Assembly: GCA_964496595.1 (NCBI GenBank) | Contig: CAZCAI010000035.1 | Span: 1-30,985, forward strand | Direction: 5' to 3' | Source: JAAAOZ01 sp964496595 | GTDB taxonomy: Bacteria > Chloroflexota > Anaerolineae > B4-G1 > SLSP01 | Length of the DNA: 30,985 bases | In this document: in pieces, positions 9,270-17,153 of the stretch | Position numbering within the stretch: the stretch's first letter is position 1 | How the letters are laid out: every line of letters starts with the position of its first letter | Notes under the pieces: generated by a model | Told to the model about the DNA's origin: nothing | The model's database searches: none | What the model saw: the letters and a program-made list of their open reading frames with translations, nothing else | Translations under genes and position numbers: made by a program

Positions 9270-9998
9270 CTAGCCGCAACAAGGACAATCGGGATTCCTC
9301 GGAATCTCAACCCGCTCGAAGGCGCCCGCCAGCCCTTGCCACAGCAAAATAGCATCGACCAACGGCTCGCCGATGTCCAACAGAACTTTGATGGCCTCCA
9401 CCGCCTCCAGCGATCCCATCACGCCGGCGGCCGCGCCCACGATGCCCAGCTCCGCCGGCGCGGGATAATCTCCCGGCTCCGGCGTCTGCGGGAAGACGCA
9501 GGCGCGACAAGCGTGATCTGGTACGTAGACGCCCAGTTGTCCCTCGAAGCGCGAGACCGCCGCCCAAATTAAGGGCGTTTTTGCTGCGACGCAGACCTCG
9601 TTCATCAACGCTTTGGCCGCCAACGTGTCGCACGCCTCCACCACCAGATCATAACCCGCCGCCAGCTCCGCGCCCTCCTCGCGCCGCACCGCCGGATGCG
9701 TCACCACCTCGACCTCTGGATTGAGCGCGCGCAGGCGTTCGGCGGCGGCCGCTGTCTTGCTGCGCCCGACGTCATCCGTGGTGTAGAGAATCTGGCGGTT
9801 AAGATTCGACACGCTCACCTGATCGGGGTCGGCGAGGCCCAACGTGCCGACGCCTGCCGCCGCCAGGTAGAGCGTGATGGGCGATCCCAGCCCCCCCGCG
9901 CCGACGATCAACACGCGCGCCGCGCGCAATCGCGCCTGGCCCTCCTCCCCAATCTGCGGGATGACGACCTGGCGTTCGTATCGGGTCTCTTCCATCAT
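9270..9998 (-). CDS. ThiF/MoeB/HesA-family ubiquitin-like adenylyltransferase
   Basis: A 242-residue E1-like enzyme that would adenylate the C-terminal Gly-Gly of a sulfur-carrier protein (ThiS, MoaD or similar). Visible features are the ATP-binding loop GAGGLGS (33-39), acidic LADPD (55-59), NLNRQ with R68, K81, D124 in EACD, and two zinc-ligand pairs (C164/C167 and C238/C241). There is no C-terminal rhodanese domain, so it resembles bacterial MoeB or ThiF rather than the eukaryotic MOCS3 type. The usual DCTDN segment is EACDT, so one normally conserved aspartate is glutamate. The ATG at 9998 sits 6 bases after GGAGG. A TATAAT lies on the minus strand at 10139-10144 without a convincing -35 box. 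The substrate cannot be told here because no thi or moa gene is adjacent. Confidence 0.85.
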   Translation of the reverse strand: MMEETRYERQVVIPQIGEEGQARLRAARVLIVGAGGLGSPITLYLAAAGVGTLGLADPDQVSVSNLNRQILYTTDDVGRSKTAAAAERLRALNPEVEVVTHPAVRREEGAELAAGYDLVVEACDTLAAKALMNEVCVAAKTPLIWAAVSRFEGQLGVYVPDHACRACVFPQTPEPGDYPAPAELGIVGAAAGVMGSLEAVEAIKVLLDIGEPLVDAILLWQGLAGAFERVEIPRNPDCPCCG

Positions 9999-10030
9999 TC
10001 GCTGCCTCCTTTACACTCCTACACTCCAGG

Positions 10031-10129
10031 CTAAGGTAGTTCCAGAAATTAAAACCTCCCCAACCTGATGCTTTCTCCTCAGAAAACTGATCGTTTTTGG
10101 GAGAATTATTTTCTTGGAACGGCCTAATC
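10031..10129. repeat. Dispersed imperfect palindromic repeat, copy A (about 99 bp)
   Basis: The two ends are imperfect inverted repeats: CTAAGGTAGTTCCAGAAATT on the left, and the complement of the right end (ATTAGGCCGTTCCAAGAAAA). Read on the minus strand, a 92-base core aligns without gaps to 28949-29040. Well-conserved blocks are CCATTCCAAGAAAATAA (first base differs in copy A), GTTTTCTGAG and TGGAACTACCT. It sits just upstream of the ThiF/MoeB ribosome binding site. It has no transposase, so it is a short non-autonomous or REP/MITE-like element. Confidence 0.75.
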
Positions 10130-10173
10130 CACTCCATTATTATAACCGATAACCGGCTGACAATATACCAAGG

Positions 10174-10292
10174 CATCAAATCGTCAAAGCGGAAAAAATA
10201 TCAAAGCAACAAAACATCAAATTTTAAATTGCGAATTGCGAATTTAGAATTTTGAATCTTTATTTAACTTTTGAATTCTGAATTCTCAATTA
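10174..10292. repeat. AT-rich degenerate short tandem repeats (8-base then 7-base units)
   Basis: The first part reads as roughly eight-base units around CAAA (CATCAAAT, CGTCAAAG, CAACAAAA). The second part reads as seven-base units around GAATT (GCGAATT, GCGAATT, TAGAATT). The same architecture recurs between genes of the kor-hdr-etf operon. The block lies in the divergent spacer between the ThiF/MoeB gene and rfbF, and has no coding potential of its own. Confidence 0.6.
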
Positions 10293-10351
10293 TGGCATCG
10301 GCTACTGGAAAGGTTTCCTACCCTAAATGTAAGTACCCCGAAAATAAATGG

Positions 10352-10379
10352 TTGACAAAACCCTTCCCCATGTTACCAT
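10352..10379 (+). promoter_or_regulatory. Probable sigma-70 promoter of the sugar-nucleotide operon
   Basis: Perfect TTGACA (10352-10357), a 16-bp spacer and TACCAT (10374-10379) lie about 80 bases upstream of the rfbF start. It is the only good match in the spacer reading toward rfbF. Confidence 0.55.
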
Positions 10380-10389
10380 AGCCACGTTT

Positions 10390-10412
10390 GCCCACCGCTC
10401 GCCCCGGTGGGC
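10390..10412 (+). promoter_or_regulatory. Leader hairpin upstream of rfbF
   Basis: GCCCACCG (10390-10397) pairs perfectly with CGGTGGGC (10405-10412) over a 7-base loop and is followed by TTTCGG. It lies inside the predicted 5' leader. The short, broken T run makes it a weak attenuator or an mRNA-stability stem. No regulatory ligand can be inferred. Confidence 0.4.
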
Positions 10413-10461
10413 TTTCGGATGTATGTAGTGCAAATGTAATCAAGCACAAACGGAGAGTACC

Positions 10462-11241
10462 GTGACGCAAAAATCCATACCGGTGATTATTCTCTGCGGC
10501 GGCAGGGGCACGCGGATGGGGGATCGGACGATTCCCAAGCCGCTCGTCGAAATCGGAGAGCGGCCCGTGCTCTGGCACGTGATGAAGATCTACGCGGCGC
10601 AGGGCTTCACCGACTTTATCTTAGCGCTGGGATATAGAGGCGATATGATCAAGCGCTATTTCTTGGAATACGACTGGCAAAGTCGGGATTTCACCCTCAC
10701 GCTGGGCAACAGCGGCCCTAAGTTCCTCACGCCGAATGACACTGCCGAGTGGCATATCACCTTCGCCGATACCGGCCTGTCCACGCAGACGGGCGCGCGC
10801 ATTCGCAAGGCCGCGCGCTACGTCGCTGGCCCGCGCTTCTTCGCCACCTACGCCGATGGCGTGGCCGATATCGACCTGCACGCGCTGCTGGACTATCACC
10901 GCCGGCGCGACCTGCTCGTCACGATGACCGGCGCGAAATCCTTCTCGCGCTTCGGTATCTTGAAGACCGACGACGCGGGCCGCGTCACCGGCTTCCAAGA
11001 AAAGCCCTTGGTCGAGCAGTTGATCAATGGCGGCTTCTTCGTCTTCGAGAGGGATGCGCTTTCCTATCTGGAAGGTGATGATGATCTGATCTTGGAGCAA
11101 GCGCCATTCCACAACCTGGCCCGCGATGGGCAATTGGCCGTCTACGAGCACGCGGGCTTCTGGCGGGCGATGGACACCTTCAAAGAGGCCCAAGAGCTAA
11201 ATTCGCTCTGGGAGACCGACGCGCCGTGGAAGATTTGGTAG
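10462..11241 (+). CDS. rfbF: Glucose-1-phosphate cytidylyltransferase
   Basis: A 259-residue nucleotidyltransferase, the normal length for RfbF. It makes CDP-glucose from glucose-1-phosphate and CTP, the entry step to CDP-linked deoxysugars. The N-terminal signature ILCGGRGTRMGDRTIPKPLV (about 10-29), YADGVADID, the FGILK/GRVTGFQEKP segment, INGGFFVFE and FWRAMDTFKE are all present and typical of this subfamily. The start is a GTG at 10462, preceded by GGAGAG. It is first in an operon with a 4,6-dehydratase, a second dehydrogenase and rfbH, which together define the 3,6-dideoxyhexose route. Confidence 0.93.
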   Translation: MTQKSIPVIILCGGRGTRMGDRTIPKPLVEIGERPVLWHVMKIYAAQGFTDFILALGYRGDMIKRYFLEYDWQSRDFTLTLGNSGPKFLTPNDTAEWHITFADTGLSTQTGARIRKAARYVAGPRFFATYADGVADIDLHALLDYHRRRDLLVTMTGAKSFSRFGILKTDDAGRVTGFQEKPLVEQLINGGFFVFERDALSYLEGDDDLILEQAPFHNLARDGQLAVYEHAGFWRAMDTFKEAQELNSLWETDAPWKIW

Positions 11242-11291
11242 GTTGAATTTGGTCTGCGACGCGCCGAGCTTCCTTTACATGGAGACTCCTT

Positions 11292-11587
11292 ATGATAAAT
11301 GATATGTCCCCATCTTTCTGGGCCGAGCGGCCCGTCTTAGTCACCGGATGCACGGGCCTGCTGGGATCGTGGCTCACGCACGCCCTGGTCGCGGCCCACG
11401 CCGAGGTCGTTGGCCTGATCCGGGATGATGTGCCCCAATCGCACCTCGTGCGCTCCGGGATGATCCGCCGCATCCGTGTGGCGCGCGGCGATGCGACCGA
11501 CTACGCGCTGATGGAGCGCGTTCTCAACGAGTACGAGATCGACGCGGTCTTTCATCTCGCGGCGCAGACCATCGTGGGGATCGCCAA
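11292..11587 (+). CDS. rfbG: CDP-glucose 4,6-dehydratase-like SDR, 5' part only (cut by N gap)
   Basis: The first 98 codons of an extended short-chain dehydrogenase are visible; the ATG at 11292 follows GGAG by 7 bases. The Rossmann motif TGCTGLLGSW, the segment GDATDYALMERVLNEYEIDAVFHLAAQTIVG and the position between rfbF and rfbH point to CDP-glucose 4,6-dehydratase. That enzyme forms CDP-4-keto-6-deoxyglucose. The catalytic SYK part is hidden in the gap. About 250 further residues are expected, so the true gap must be larger than 100 bases or the join is wrong. Subfamily assignment rests on context as much as on sequence. Confidence 0.72.
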
Positions 11588-11687
11588 NNNNNNNNNNNNN
11601 NNNNNNNNNNNNNNNNNNNNNNNNNNNNNNNNNNNNNNNNNNNNNNNNNNNNNNNNNNNNNNNNNNNNNNNNNNNNNNNNNNNNNNN
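11588..11687. other. Assembly gap (100 N)
   Basis: Exactly 100 unknown bases, the conventional placeholder for a gap of unknown length. The left flank ends just after the HLAA motif of one SDR gene. The right flank begins just before the HLAA motif of a different SDR gene, so at least the rest of the first gene and the start of the second are missing. Confidence 0.98.
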
Positions 11688-12432
11688 CCGCCCGGCGGCG
11701 CTGTTGCACCTGGCGGCGGTGGGGATCACGCAACCGGGCTTGCCCGCCGCCGAAGCGTTGCGCGTCAACGTCGGCGGCACGCTTGCGCTTTTGGACGCCG
11801 TCCGCGCGGTTGGATCGGTGCGGCGGATGGTCCTGGTCGGCTCGTCCTACGAGTACGGCGCGCGTCGCTGCAACGAGGGCCTGGATCCATTCAACTCGTA
11901 CAGTGCATCGAAGGTCGCCGCTTGGGCCTTTGCCCGCGCGGCGTACAACGCCTGGCGCGCTCCGGTGGTCTGGATGCGCCCCTTTCAGGTCTACGGCCCG
12001 GGCCAGCGCTCGCGAGCGCTTGTCCCGGCGGCGATCCGCGCGGCGCTGGCCGGTGAGAATTTTCAGATGACCGCCGGCGCCCAGCAGCGCGACTTCATCT
12101 TCGTCGCGGATGTGGTCGCCGGCTTGATCGCCGCGCTCACCGCGCCGCATATCGAAGGACAGGCGCTCGATCTGGGAACGGGCGCGCTGCGCACCATCCA
12201 CGAGGTCGTGGCGCGGATTTGGGCATTGACGGAGGCGCGCGGACAGATGTTGGCCGGCGCGATCCCCTATCGGCCCGGCGAGGCGCCTGCCATCCCCGCT
12301 GACGCCGCCCGGACGCGGCGACTCCTTGGCTGGGAGGCTGAGACATCGCTTGCGGATGGCTTGCGCCAGACCATCGAGGCTTACCAGAACCCTTGCGAAG
12401 CCGAGTCACATTGCAGATGCATCGCACTTTAG
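11688..12432 (+). CDS. NAD-dependent epimerase/dehydratase, 5' end missing (possible CDP-sugar 4-reductase/epimerase)
   Basis: The frame is open from the gap (first full codon at 11689) to the TAG at 12430-12432. The 247 visible residues start at RPAALLHLAAVG, so about 60-65 N-terminal residues, including the Rossmann glycine loop, are missing. VGSSYEYG and the YSASK catalytic motif are present, followed by RPFQVYGPGQR, DFIFVADVVAG and ALDLGTG, all standard for extended SDRs. Position before rfbH suggests the ketoreductase or epimerase that finishes the dideoxyhexose (the paratose/abequose synthase role), but the substrate is inference. The last 14 residues (NPCEAESHCRCIAL) and the stop codon come from a palindromic repeat, so the native C-terminus may have been replaced. 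Confidence 0.8.
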
Positions 12433-12465
12433 GCAGCGAAGTCCTTGCGTAACCTTCGCAAGGGT
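12389..12465. repeat. Palindromic repeat with CCCTTGCGAAG ends, copy 1
   Basis: ACCCTTGCGAAG (12389-12400) and its perfect complement CTTCGCAAGGGT (12454-12465) bound a 77-bp unit. The same ends bound a 97-bp unit at 21633-21729. Copy 1 overlaps the 3' end of the epimerase gene and supplies its stop codon. Confidence 0.7.
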
Positions 12466-12489
12466 GGGGTGAAATTTGGGAGGTACTGA

Positions 12490-13863
12490 ATGACCCAGAA
12501 AAACGAGAAAAAAGACGCGATCCGAGCGGAGGAGTTGCGCGCGAAAGCGTTGCGCCGCGAAATTTTAGATAAAGTGGCCGAGTATTACCGCGTGGCCCAT
12601 CAGCCAGAGCCGTTTGTGCCCGGCGAGACCTTCGTGAATTACGGCGGGCGCACCTACGACGAGCGCGAGATGCAGAGCGCCGTCGATGCGATTCTGGAAT
12701 TCTGGCTCACCGACGGCCCGCGCGTCGCGGCCTTTTCTGAGCAGTTGGCGGAATTCGTGGGCGTGGAGCGCGTGCTGTGCACGAATTCCGGCTCGTCGGC
12801 CAACCTGCTGGCGATGACGGCCTTGTGCTCGCCGCAGTTGGACAATCCCTTAGCGCCGGGCGATGAGGTCATCACGCCGGCTGCCACCTTCCCCACGACC
12901 GTGGCGCCCATCATCCAAAATCAACTGGCGCCGGTCTTCATCGATTGTGAGATGGGCACGTACAATGTCGATGTTGCGTTGCTGGAGGCGGCGCTTTCCG
13001 AGCGGACGCGCGCCGTCTTCGTGCCGCATATTCTGGGGAATCCGGTGGAGATGGATGTGGTGATGGCGTTTGCGGCGGCGCACGATCTCTACGTGATCGA
13101 GGATACCTGCGATGCGCTGGGCAGCCGCTACGATGGCGTTAACTGCGGGACCTTCGGCCACCTTTCGACCTTCAGCTTCTACCCCGCGCACCACATCACG
13201 ACGGGCGAGGGCGGCGCGGTGGGCGCGAACAGCCGGAAACTGTGTCACATCGTCCACTCGCTGCGGGATTGGGGGCGCGATTGTTGGTGCACGCACGAAA
13301 GCGATAAGAACGGCGCGTGCAAGCAGCGCTTCGAGTGGGAGATTCCGGGCCTCGGCGAACCCTACGACCATCGCTACTACTTCACCGAGATCGGCTACAA
13401 CTTGAAGATGACGGATGTCCTGGCGGCGATTGGGCTGCCCCAATTGGGGAAGCTGCCCGCTTTCATCGCGGCCCGGAAGCACAACTTCCGCGTGCTGTAC
13501 GAGGGATTACAGCGCTACGAAGAGCACCTCATCCTGCCGAAAGCCAGCCCCAAGGCCGACCCGGCGTGGTTCGCGTTTACCATCGCCGTGCGCGAATCGG
13601 CGCCCTTCACGCGCCAGGATCTGAACCAGTACCTGCGCGAGCGCAAGGTCGAGACCCGCTATCTCTTCGCGGGCAATATCTTGCACCAGCCGGGCTATCG
13701 CCAGATGCGACATCGCGTCGCCACGCCGCTGACGGAGACCGACCGCGTGCTCCGCAGCGCGTTCTTCATCGGCGTTTTTCCGGGGATGGATGACGCGCGG
13801 CTCGGTTATATGTTGCAGGTCTTCGCGGATTTCTTCGCAGCGCGGGGCTTGAGCGGAGGCTGA
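12490..13863 (+). CDS. rfbH: CDP-4-keto-6-deoxyglucose 3-dehydrase (RfbH/E1 type)
   Basis: A 457-residue fold-type I PLP enzyme that removes the C-3 hydroxyl of CDP-4-keto-6-deoxyglucose together with a [2Fe-2S] cluster. The usual aminotransferase lysine is replaced by histidine in YPAHHITTGEGG (H234), the hallmark of this family. Cysteines C207, C265, C267 and C277 reproduce the C-X57-C-X1-C pattern I recall for the Yersinia E1 cluster. The last spacing is 9 here against 7 as I recall it. The ATG at 12490 follows GGGAGG. A dedicated E3 reductase (rfbI type) is not visible in this window, so electrons must come from another reductase. Confidence 0.93.
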   Translation: MTQKNEKKDAIRAEELRAKALRREILDKVAEYYRVAHQPEPFVPGETFVNYGGRTYDEREMQSAVDAILEFWLTDGPRVAAFSEQLAEFVGVERVLCTNSGSSANLLAMTALCSPQLDNPLAPGDEVITPAATFPTTVAPIIQNQLAPVFIDCEMGTYNVDVALLEAALSERTRAVFVPHILGNPVEMDVVMAFAAAHDLYVIEDTCDALGSRYDGVNCGTFGHLSTFSFYPAHHITTGEGGAVGANSRKLCHIVHSLRDWGRDCWCTHESDKNGACKQRFEWEIPGLGEPYDHRYYFTEIGYNLKMTDVLAAIGLPQLGKLPAFIAARKHNFRVLYEGLQRYEEHLILPKASPKADPAWFAFTIAVRESAPFTRQDLNQYLRERKVETRYLFAGNILHQPGYRQMRHRVATPLTETDRVLRSAFFIGVFPGMDDARLGYMLQVFADFFAARGLSGG

Positions 13864-13864
13864 T

Positions 13865-14587
13865 GTGACAGAGAAAAAGCTCTCCATCATCATCTGCACC
13901 TACAACGAGCAGGAAACCATCCTCCCCATCCTGGAGAAGGTCATCACCGCGCCGCTGCTGCCGGGCTGGGAGCGGGAGATCATCGTGGTGGACAACGCCT
14001 CGACGGACGAGACGCCGGCGCTGCTCCGCTCGGTCGAATACGAGGCGATGCGCGTGATCTTCCAGCCGCGCAACATGGGGAAGGGCACCTCGATCCGCAC
14101 GGCGATTCCGCACTGCACCGGCGAGTACGCGATCATCCAGGACGCGGATCTGGAGTACGATCCGCACGAGTACCCGCGCTTCCTGGAGGTGGTCGAGGCG
14201 CAGCGCCCGGCCGCGGTGTACGGCTCGCGTACCTTGGGCGGACGCGCCATCTACAAGTACGCGGCCAACTACTGGGGCGTGCGCGTCCTCACCGGGTTGA
14301 CCAATCTGCTCTACGGCGCGCACCTCTCCGACGTGGCGACCGCCTCGAAGATGGTGCGCACGGATGTGTTGCAGCGCCTCAACCTGACCGGCGCGGGCTT
14401 CGATTTGGATTTCGAGTTGACGGACAAAGTCCTCCGCGCGGGCTACGAAATCCTGGAGGTGCCGGTGAGCTATCGCCCGCGCACCATCGAGGAGGGCAAG
14501 AAGATCCGCCCCTGGGATGGCATCTGGGCCTTGCGCGTCATCCTGCGGGATCGGCTGTTGCCGCGCTCGGCGGTGATCAAGCGGTGA
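13865..14587 (+). CDS. Family 2 glycosyltransferase (dolichol-phosphate mannosyltransferase-like)
   Basis: A 240-residue GT-A glycosyltransferase without membrane segments. LSIIICTYNEQETI at the N-terminus, IIVVDNASTDET, the DXD-type QDADLEYDP and YGSR are typical of the DPM1-like branch of GT2. GTG at 13865 starts one base after the rfbH stop, so translation is probably coupled. In this operon it may attach a sugar to a polyprenyl phosphate or to a glycan; donor and acceptor cannot be read from the sequence. Confidence 0.85.
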   Translation: MTEKKLSIIICTYNEQETILPILEKVITAPLLPGWEREIIVVDNASTDETPALLRSVEYEAMRVIFQPRNMGKGTSIRTAIPHCTGEYAIIQDADLEYDPHEYPRFLEVVEAQRPAAVYGSRTLGGRAIYKYAANYWGVRVLTGLTNLLYGAHLSDVATASKMVRTDVLQRLNLTGAGFDLDFELTDKVLRAGYEILEVPVSYRPRTIEEGKKIRPWDGIWALRVILRDRLLPRSAVIKR

Positions 14588-14648
14588 TCAAGGAGAGGGA
14601 GGGGAGCTGAATTAAATTATGAAAGCGTCAAAAACAGGAGGACAGACT

Positions 14649-15608
14649 ATGCACGTTGTCATCACCGGTTCGATAGCATTTGACTATTTGATGGCCTTTC
14701 CCGGCGATTTTCTGGAGCACATCAAGCCGGAGCGGCTGCAAAAATTAAGCCTCAGCTTTTTGGTGGATGATATGAAGCGGCAGCGCGGCGGCTGCGCGGC
14801 TAACATCGCCTTTACGTTGGGATTGCTGGAGGAGCGCCCTGTGATGATGGGCACAGTGGGGCAGGATTTCACCGAGTATCGCGCCTGGCTCGAGGCCCAC
14901 GGCGTGGATACCTCGGCGACGGTCGAAATCCCGGAGGTCTTCACCGCCTCGTTTTTCGCCACCACCGACAAGAACCAGAACCAGATCGCCAGCTTCTACA
15001 CCGGCGCGATGGCCTACGCGCGCGAGTTGTCGTTCCACGACTTCGACGTCCCCGTCGATTTGACCATCGTCTCGCCCAACGATCCGCAGGCGATGGACAA
15101 GTATCCGCGCGAGTGTAAAGAGTTGGGCATTCCCTACATCTACGATCCCAGCCAGCAGGTCGTGCGCTCCAGCCCGGCCTCGCTGCGCCAGGGCGTCGAG
15201 GGCGCGGACATTCTAGTTGTCAACGACTACGAGTTCGAGTTGCTCAAGGATCGCATCGAGATGACGGACGACGAGATCCGCGCCGCCGTCCAGCGCGCCG
15301 TCATCGTGACGCTGGGCGAAGAAGGCTCGCTGATCTGGACCGACGAGAAGATCCGCGTGCCGGCGGCGCCCGTGGAGCGCATTATGGACCCGACCGGCGT
15401 GGGCGACGCCTACCGCGCTGGCCTGATCAAGGGCCTGGCGATGGAGATGCCGTGGGAGGTTTGTGGGCGCATCGGCAGCCTGGCCGCCTCGTATGTGCTG
15501 GAGACCCCCGGCCCGCAAGCCCACACCTACACGCTCCCGGACTTCGTCCGGCGGTACCAGGAGGTCTTCGGCGAGGATGACTTCACGACCTTCTACGGCG
15601 TGGCGTGA
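14649..15608 (+). CDS. PfkB-family carbohydrate/nucleoside kinase
   Basis: A 319-residue ribokinase-fold kinase. The RGGCAANIAFTLGLL segment near residue 50 and DPTGVGDAYRAGLIKGL near residue 250 are the two PfkB signatures; the catalytic aspartate of GVGD is present. I chose the ATG at 14649 because GGAGG lies 7 bases upstream and the protein then begins MHVVITGSIAFDYL. An in-frame ATG at 14619 would add ten residues spanning that ribosome binding site. The phosphate acceptor is unknown: the overall pattern suits adenosine kinase-like or sugar kinases. It is last in the sugar operon, just before a bidirectional terminator. Confidence 0.88.
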   Translation: MHVVITGSIAFDYLMAFPGDFLEHIKPERLQKLSLSFLVDDMKRQRGGCAANIAFTLGLLEERPVMMGTVGQDFTEYRAWLEAHGVDTSATVEIPEVFTASFFATTDKNQNQIASFYTGAMAYARELSFHDFDVPVDLTIVSPNDPQAMDKYPRECKELGIPYIYDPSQQVVRSSPASLRQGVEGADILVVNDYEFELLKDRIEMTDDEIRAAVQRAVIVTLGEEGSLIWTDEKIRVPAAPVERIMDPTGVGDAYRAGLIKGLAMEMPWEVCGRIGSLAASYVLETPGPQAHTYTLPDFVRRYQEVFGEDDFTTFYGVA

Positions 15609-15639
15609 ACGTCCATTCGGCTCTTCGTAGAAAATATGC

Positions 15640-15666
15640 GTAGGTCGGAATGCCATTCCGACCTAC
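15640..15666. repeat. Perfect 13-bp palindrome (GTAGGTCGGAATG)
   Basis: GTAGGTCGGAATG (15640-15652) and its exact complement (15654-15666) are separated by one base. It lies between the PfkB gene and the terminator. Similar GTCGGAATG palindromes are, from memory, a widespread intergenic repeat type in environmental bacteria. It could also fold as an mRNA 3' stem. Confidence 0.65.
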
Positions 15667-15671
15667 ATACC

Positions 15672-15701
15672 AAAAGCCCCGCAGATCATCGCGGGGCTTT
15701 T
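15672..15701. terminator. Bidirectional Rho-independent terminator
   Basis: AAAAGCCCCGC (15672-15682) pairs with GCGGGGCTTTT (15691-15701) over an 8-base loop, giving a T run on both strands. It separates the convergent PfkB (plus) and DUF2283 (minus) genes and should serve both. Confidence 0.88.
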
Positions 15702-15724
15702 GCCATATACCGTTATTTAGCTGC

Positions 15725-15934
15725 TCAAGAAGGACTTGCCGGCGCCACCTGATATTCCATCTGCGTGGGGAGTCCCACCCGCTGCGAAGCGTCGAGAATT
15801 TCCAACGACACCAGATTCCCCGAGCTATCGTAATCCAAGATGACGCCAGGCCTTTCCTCGTCGCTTTCTGCTATTGGGGCATTCGCGAAGATAACGGTTA
15901 ATGTGTCGGTCTCGTGATCATACGTGACTTTCAT
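15725..15934 (-). CDS. DUF2283 family protein
   Basis: A 69-residue protein. The N-terminal MKVTYDHETDTLTVIF, an acidic ESDEERPGVILDYDSSGNLV segment and VSLEILDAS are typical of DUF2283, a small family of unknown function. The last 15 residues (GLPTQMEYQVAPASPS region) are not part of the usual domain. It is the last gene of a three-gene minus-strand cassette, 32 bp after the 101-residue gene, and ends 23 bp before the shared terminator. No molecular role can be stated. Confidence 0.85.
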   Translation of the reverse strand: MKVTYDHETDTLTVIFANAPIAESDEERPGVILDYDSSGNLVSLEILDASQRVGLPTQMEYQVAPASPS

Positions 15935-15966
15935 GACCTTATCACATTCAAAGCTGAGTGCCCTTT

Positions 15967-16272
15967 TTATACTTGGATGGCTTCTAATAGCTCTGGCTCA
16001 AATTCTAAATTCAACTCGCTGCCATCTTCCAAAATTAACGTATTGGAACCTCGTACGCTTAACGGGCTTTCGGGCGGCGTCTCTAGAACAATTTGTCCCT
16101 CAACTATCCGTATACGTACCACAGGTGGCTGCTTGTGATGTTCAATAGTAGCCCATGTTTCTAAGATAGTATCTAATGGTAGCACTCCATCCCACTGCGC
16201 GGCTTGATCAATATGCTGTTCCACTAATTGATCGAATTCTTCATTGGTCAAAGTATCAAGCGTCTTAGGCAT
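15967..16272 (-). CDS. Small hypothetical protein (101 aa), translationally coupled
   Basis: I chose the ATG at 16272 (MPKTLDTLTNEEF) because AGGAGG lies 6 bases upstream; a longer frame reaching 16326 would run through the upstream gene. The start overlaps the end of that gene by 8 bases, so translation is probably coupled. The N-terminal half (TLTNEEFDQLVEQHI, then GVLPLDTILETWATIE) is helical and acidic. The C-terminal half (VVRIRIVEGQIVLETPP, then GSNTLILEDGSELNLE) looks like a small beta domain. I do not recognise a family. The layout resembles an antitoxin or chaperone-like partner of a larger upstream protein, but that is only inference. Confidence 0.7.
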   Translation of the reverse strand: MPKTLDTLTNEEFDQLVEQHIDQAAQWDGVLPLDTILETWATIEHHKQPPVVRIRIVEGQIVLETPPESPLSVRGSNTLILEDGSELNLEFEPELLEAIQV

Positions 16273-17092
16273 GATGTTCCTCCTGCTGATAAATGTGCAT
16301 CTTTTTCTTCCATAACACGTAATCAACTACAATTACAGCCTGTGTTTCAATATGGACTGCACCTGGTCGAGGTAAAATTTGTTCGAGGGTCTCTAGTGTA
16401 GCCTGCAAGGTATCTCCATCGATTTCCTGCCACATCTCAGGTTTCAAGAAAACCACCAAAGTCCGGGTTCGACCTGTAGGAAGCCAGGCGCGCGTGATGT
16501 AGAAATCAATGGTAGGATCAGGGTGACGTTGTTGCGCCAGAAAGTATGTGCTGGTCTTGATGTCACCTCGAAATATAGAGACCGTCAAATCGAAAGGTGA
16601 CATTCTCGCGGCCCGCACACGCAAATCATGAGATTGGAATTCGATGTGGGATGATTTCAAATCCTCGAAGATTTCAATTTCGAATGCATAGCCCCGCGCG
16701 AATTGTTGCCACCAGTAAAGAAGATAGCTTAATAAAAGACGACTTTCTGTGGCGTTAACATCGAAAAATTCCGAAGTGCGTAAGTCTTGAGAGATGCGAC
16801 GGGCAATCGCTGCCCACAATGGTCTACTCATCTGAGCCGGAGAGTTGCTGTTGAGTAATGCAGCTATATAGGCATCGGCGTAGGGTATATCTACCCTATC
16901 GTGATAGATACTTGTGAACGTGCGGCGCTGTCCTGAAACAGAACTTACCGTCGCGATGCGCAATACATCCATGGCCTCAAAGAGGATAGCCCAGTTTTCG
17001 GAAGATATGGTTTCGAGCGAGCTTAGATATTGAAAGATGACTCGTCGGTGTTTATCTGTGATTGAAGGCGGGATAGTGAAACTCAGGGGCAT
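16265..17092 (-). CDS. Hypothetical protein with PD-(D/E)XK-like nuclease motif
   Basis: The preferred start is the ATG at 17092 (MPLSFTIPPSITDKHRR), with AAGGAGAG about 7 bases upstream and a promoter at 17154-17182. This gives 275 residues; a longer frame to 17245 would begin upstream of that promoter. Residues 136-179 carry E138/E140 in AFEIEIFEDLKSS, then PFD168, eight residues, and D177-I-K179 in GDIKTS. This arrangement of acidic residues and lysine fits the restriction-endonuclease-like PD-(D/E)XK fold. A later DFYITRAW and TLVVFLKPEMW look like core beta strands. I do not recognise a named family. It heads a three-gene cassette with a coupled small protein and a DUF2283 protein. GC content is visibly lower than in the flanking operons, which suggests an accessory or transferred unit. 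Confidence 0.72.
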   Translation of the reverse strand: MPLSFTIPPSITDKHRRVIFQYLSSLETISSENWAILFEAMDVLRIATVSSVSGQRRTFTSIYHDRVDIPYADAYIAALLNSNSPAQMSRPLWAAIARRISQDLRTSEFFDVNATESRLLLSYLLYWWQQFARGYAFEIEIFEDLKSSHIEFQSHDLRVRAARMSPFDLTVSIFRGDIKTSTYFLAQQRHPDPTIDFYITRAWLPTGRTRTLVVFLKPEMWQEIDGDTLQATLETLEQILPRPGAVHIETQAVIVVDYVLWKKKMHIYQQEEHHA

Positions 17093-17153
17093 AAAATGCT
17101 CTCCTTTTCGGTCGGATTTCTTGAGTGTATCCTTGAAGATCATCATCACTTCA

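Noticed and set aside
11292..12432. Single SDR gene running through the gap
   Set aside because: The HLAA motif appears on both sides of the gap, and the right-hand frame does not match the left-hand frame across 100 N.
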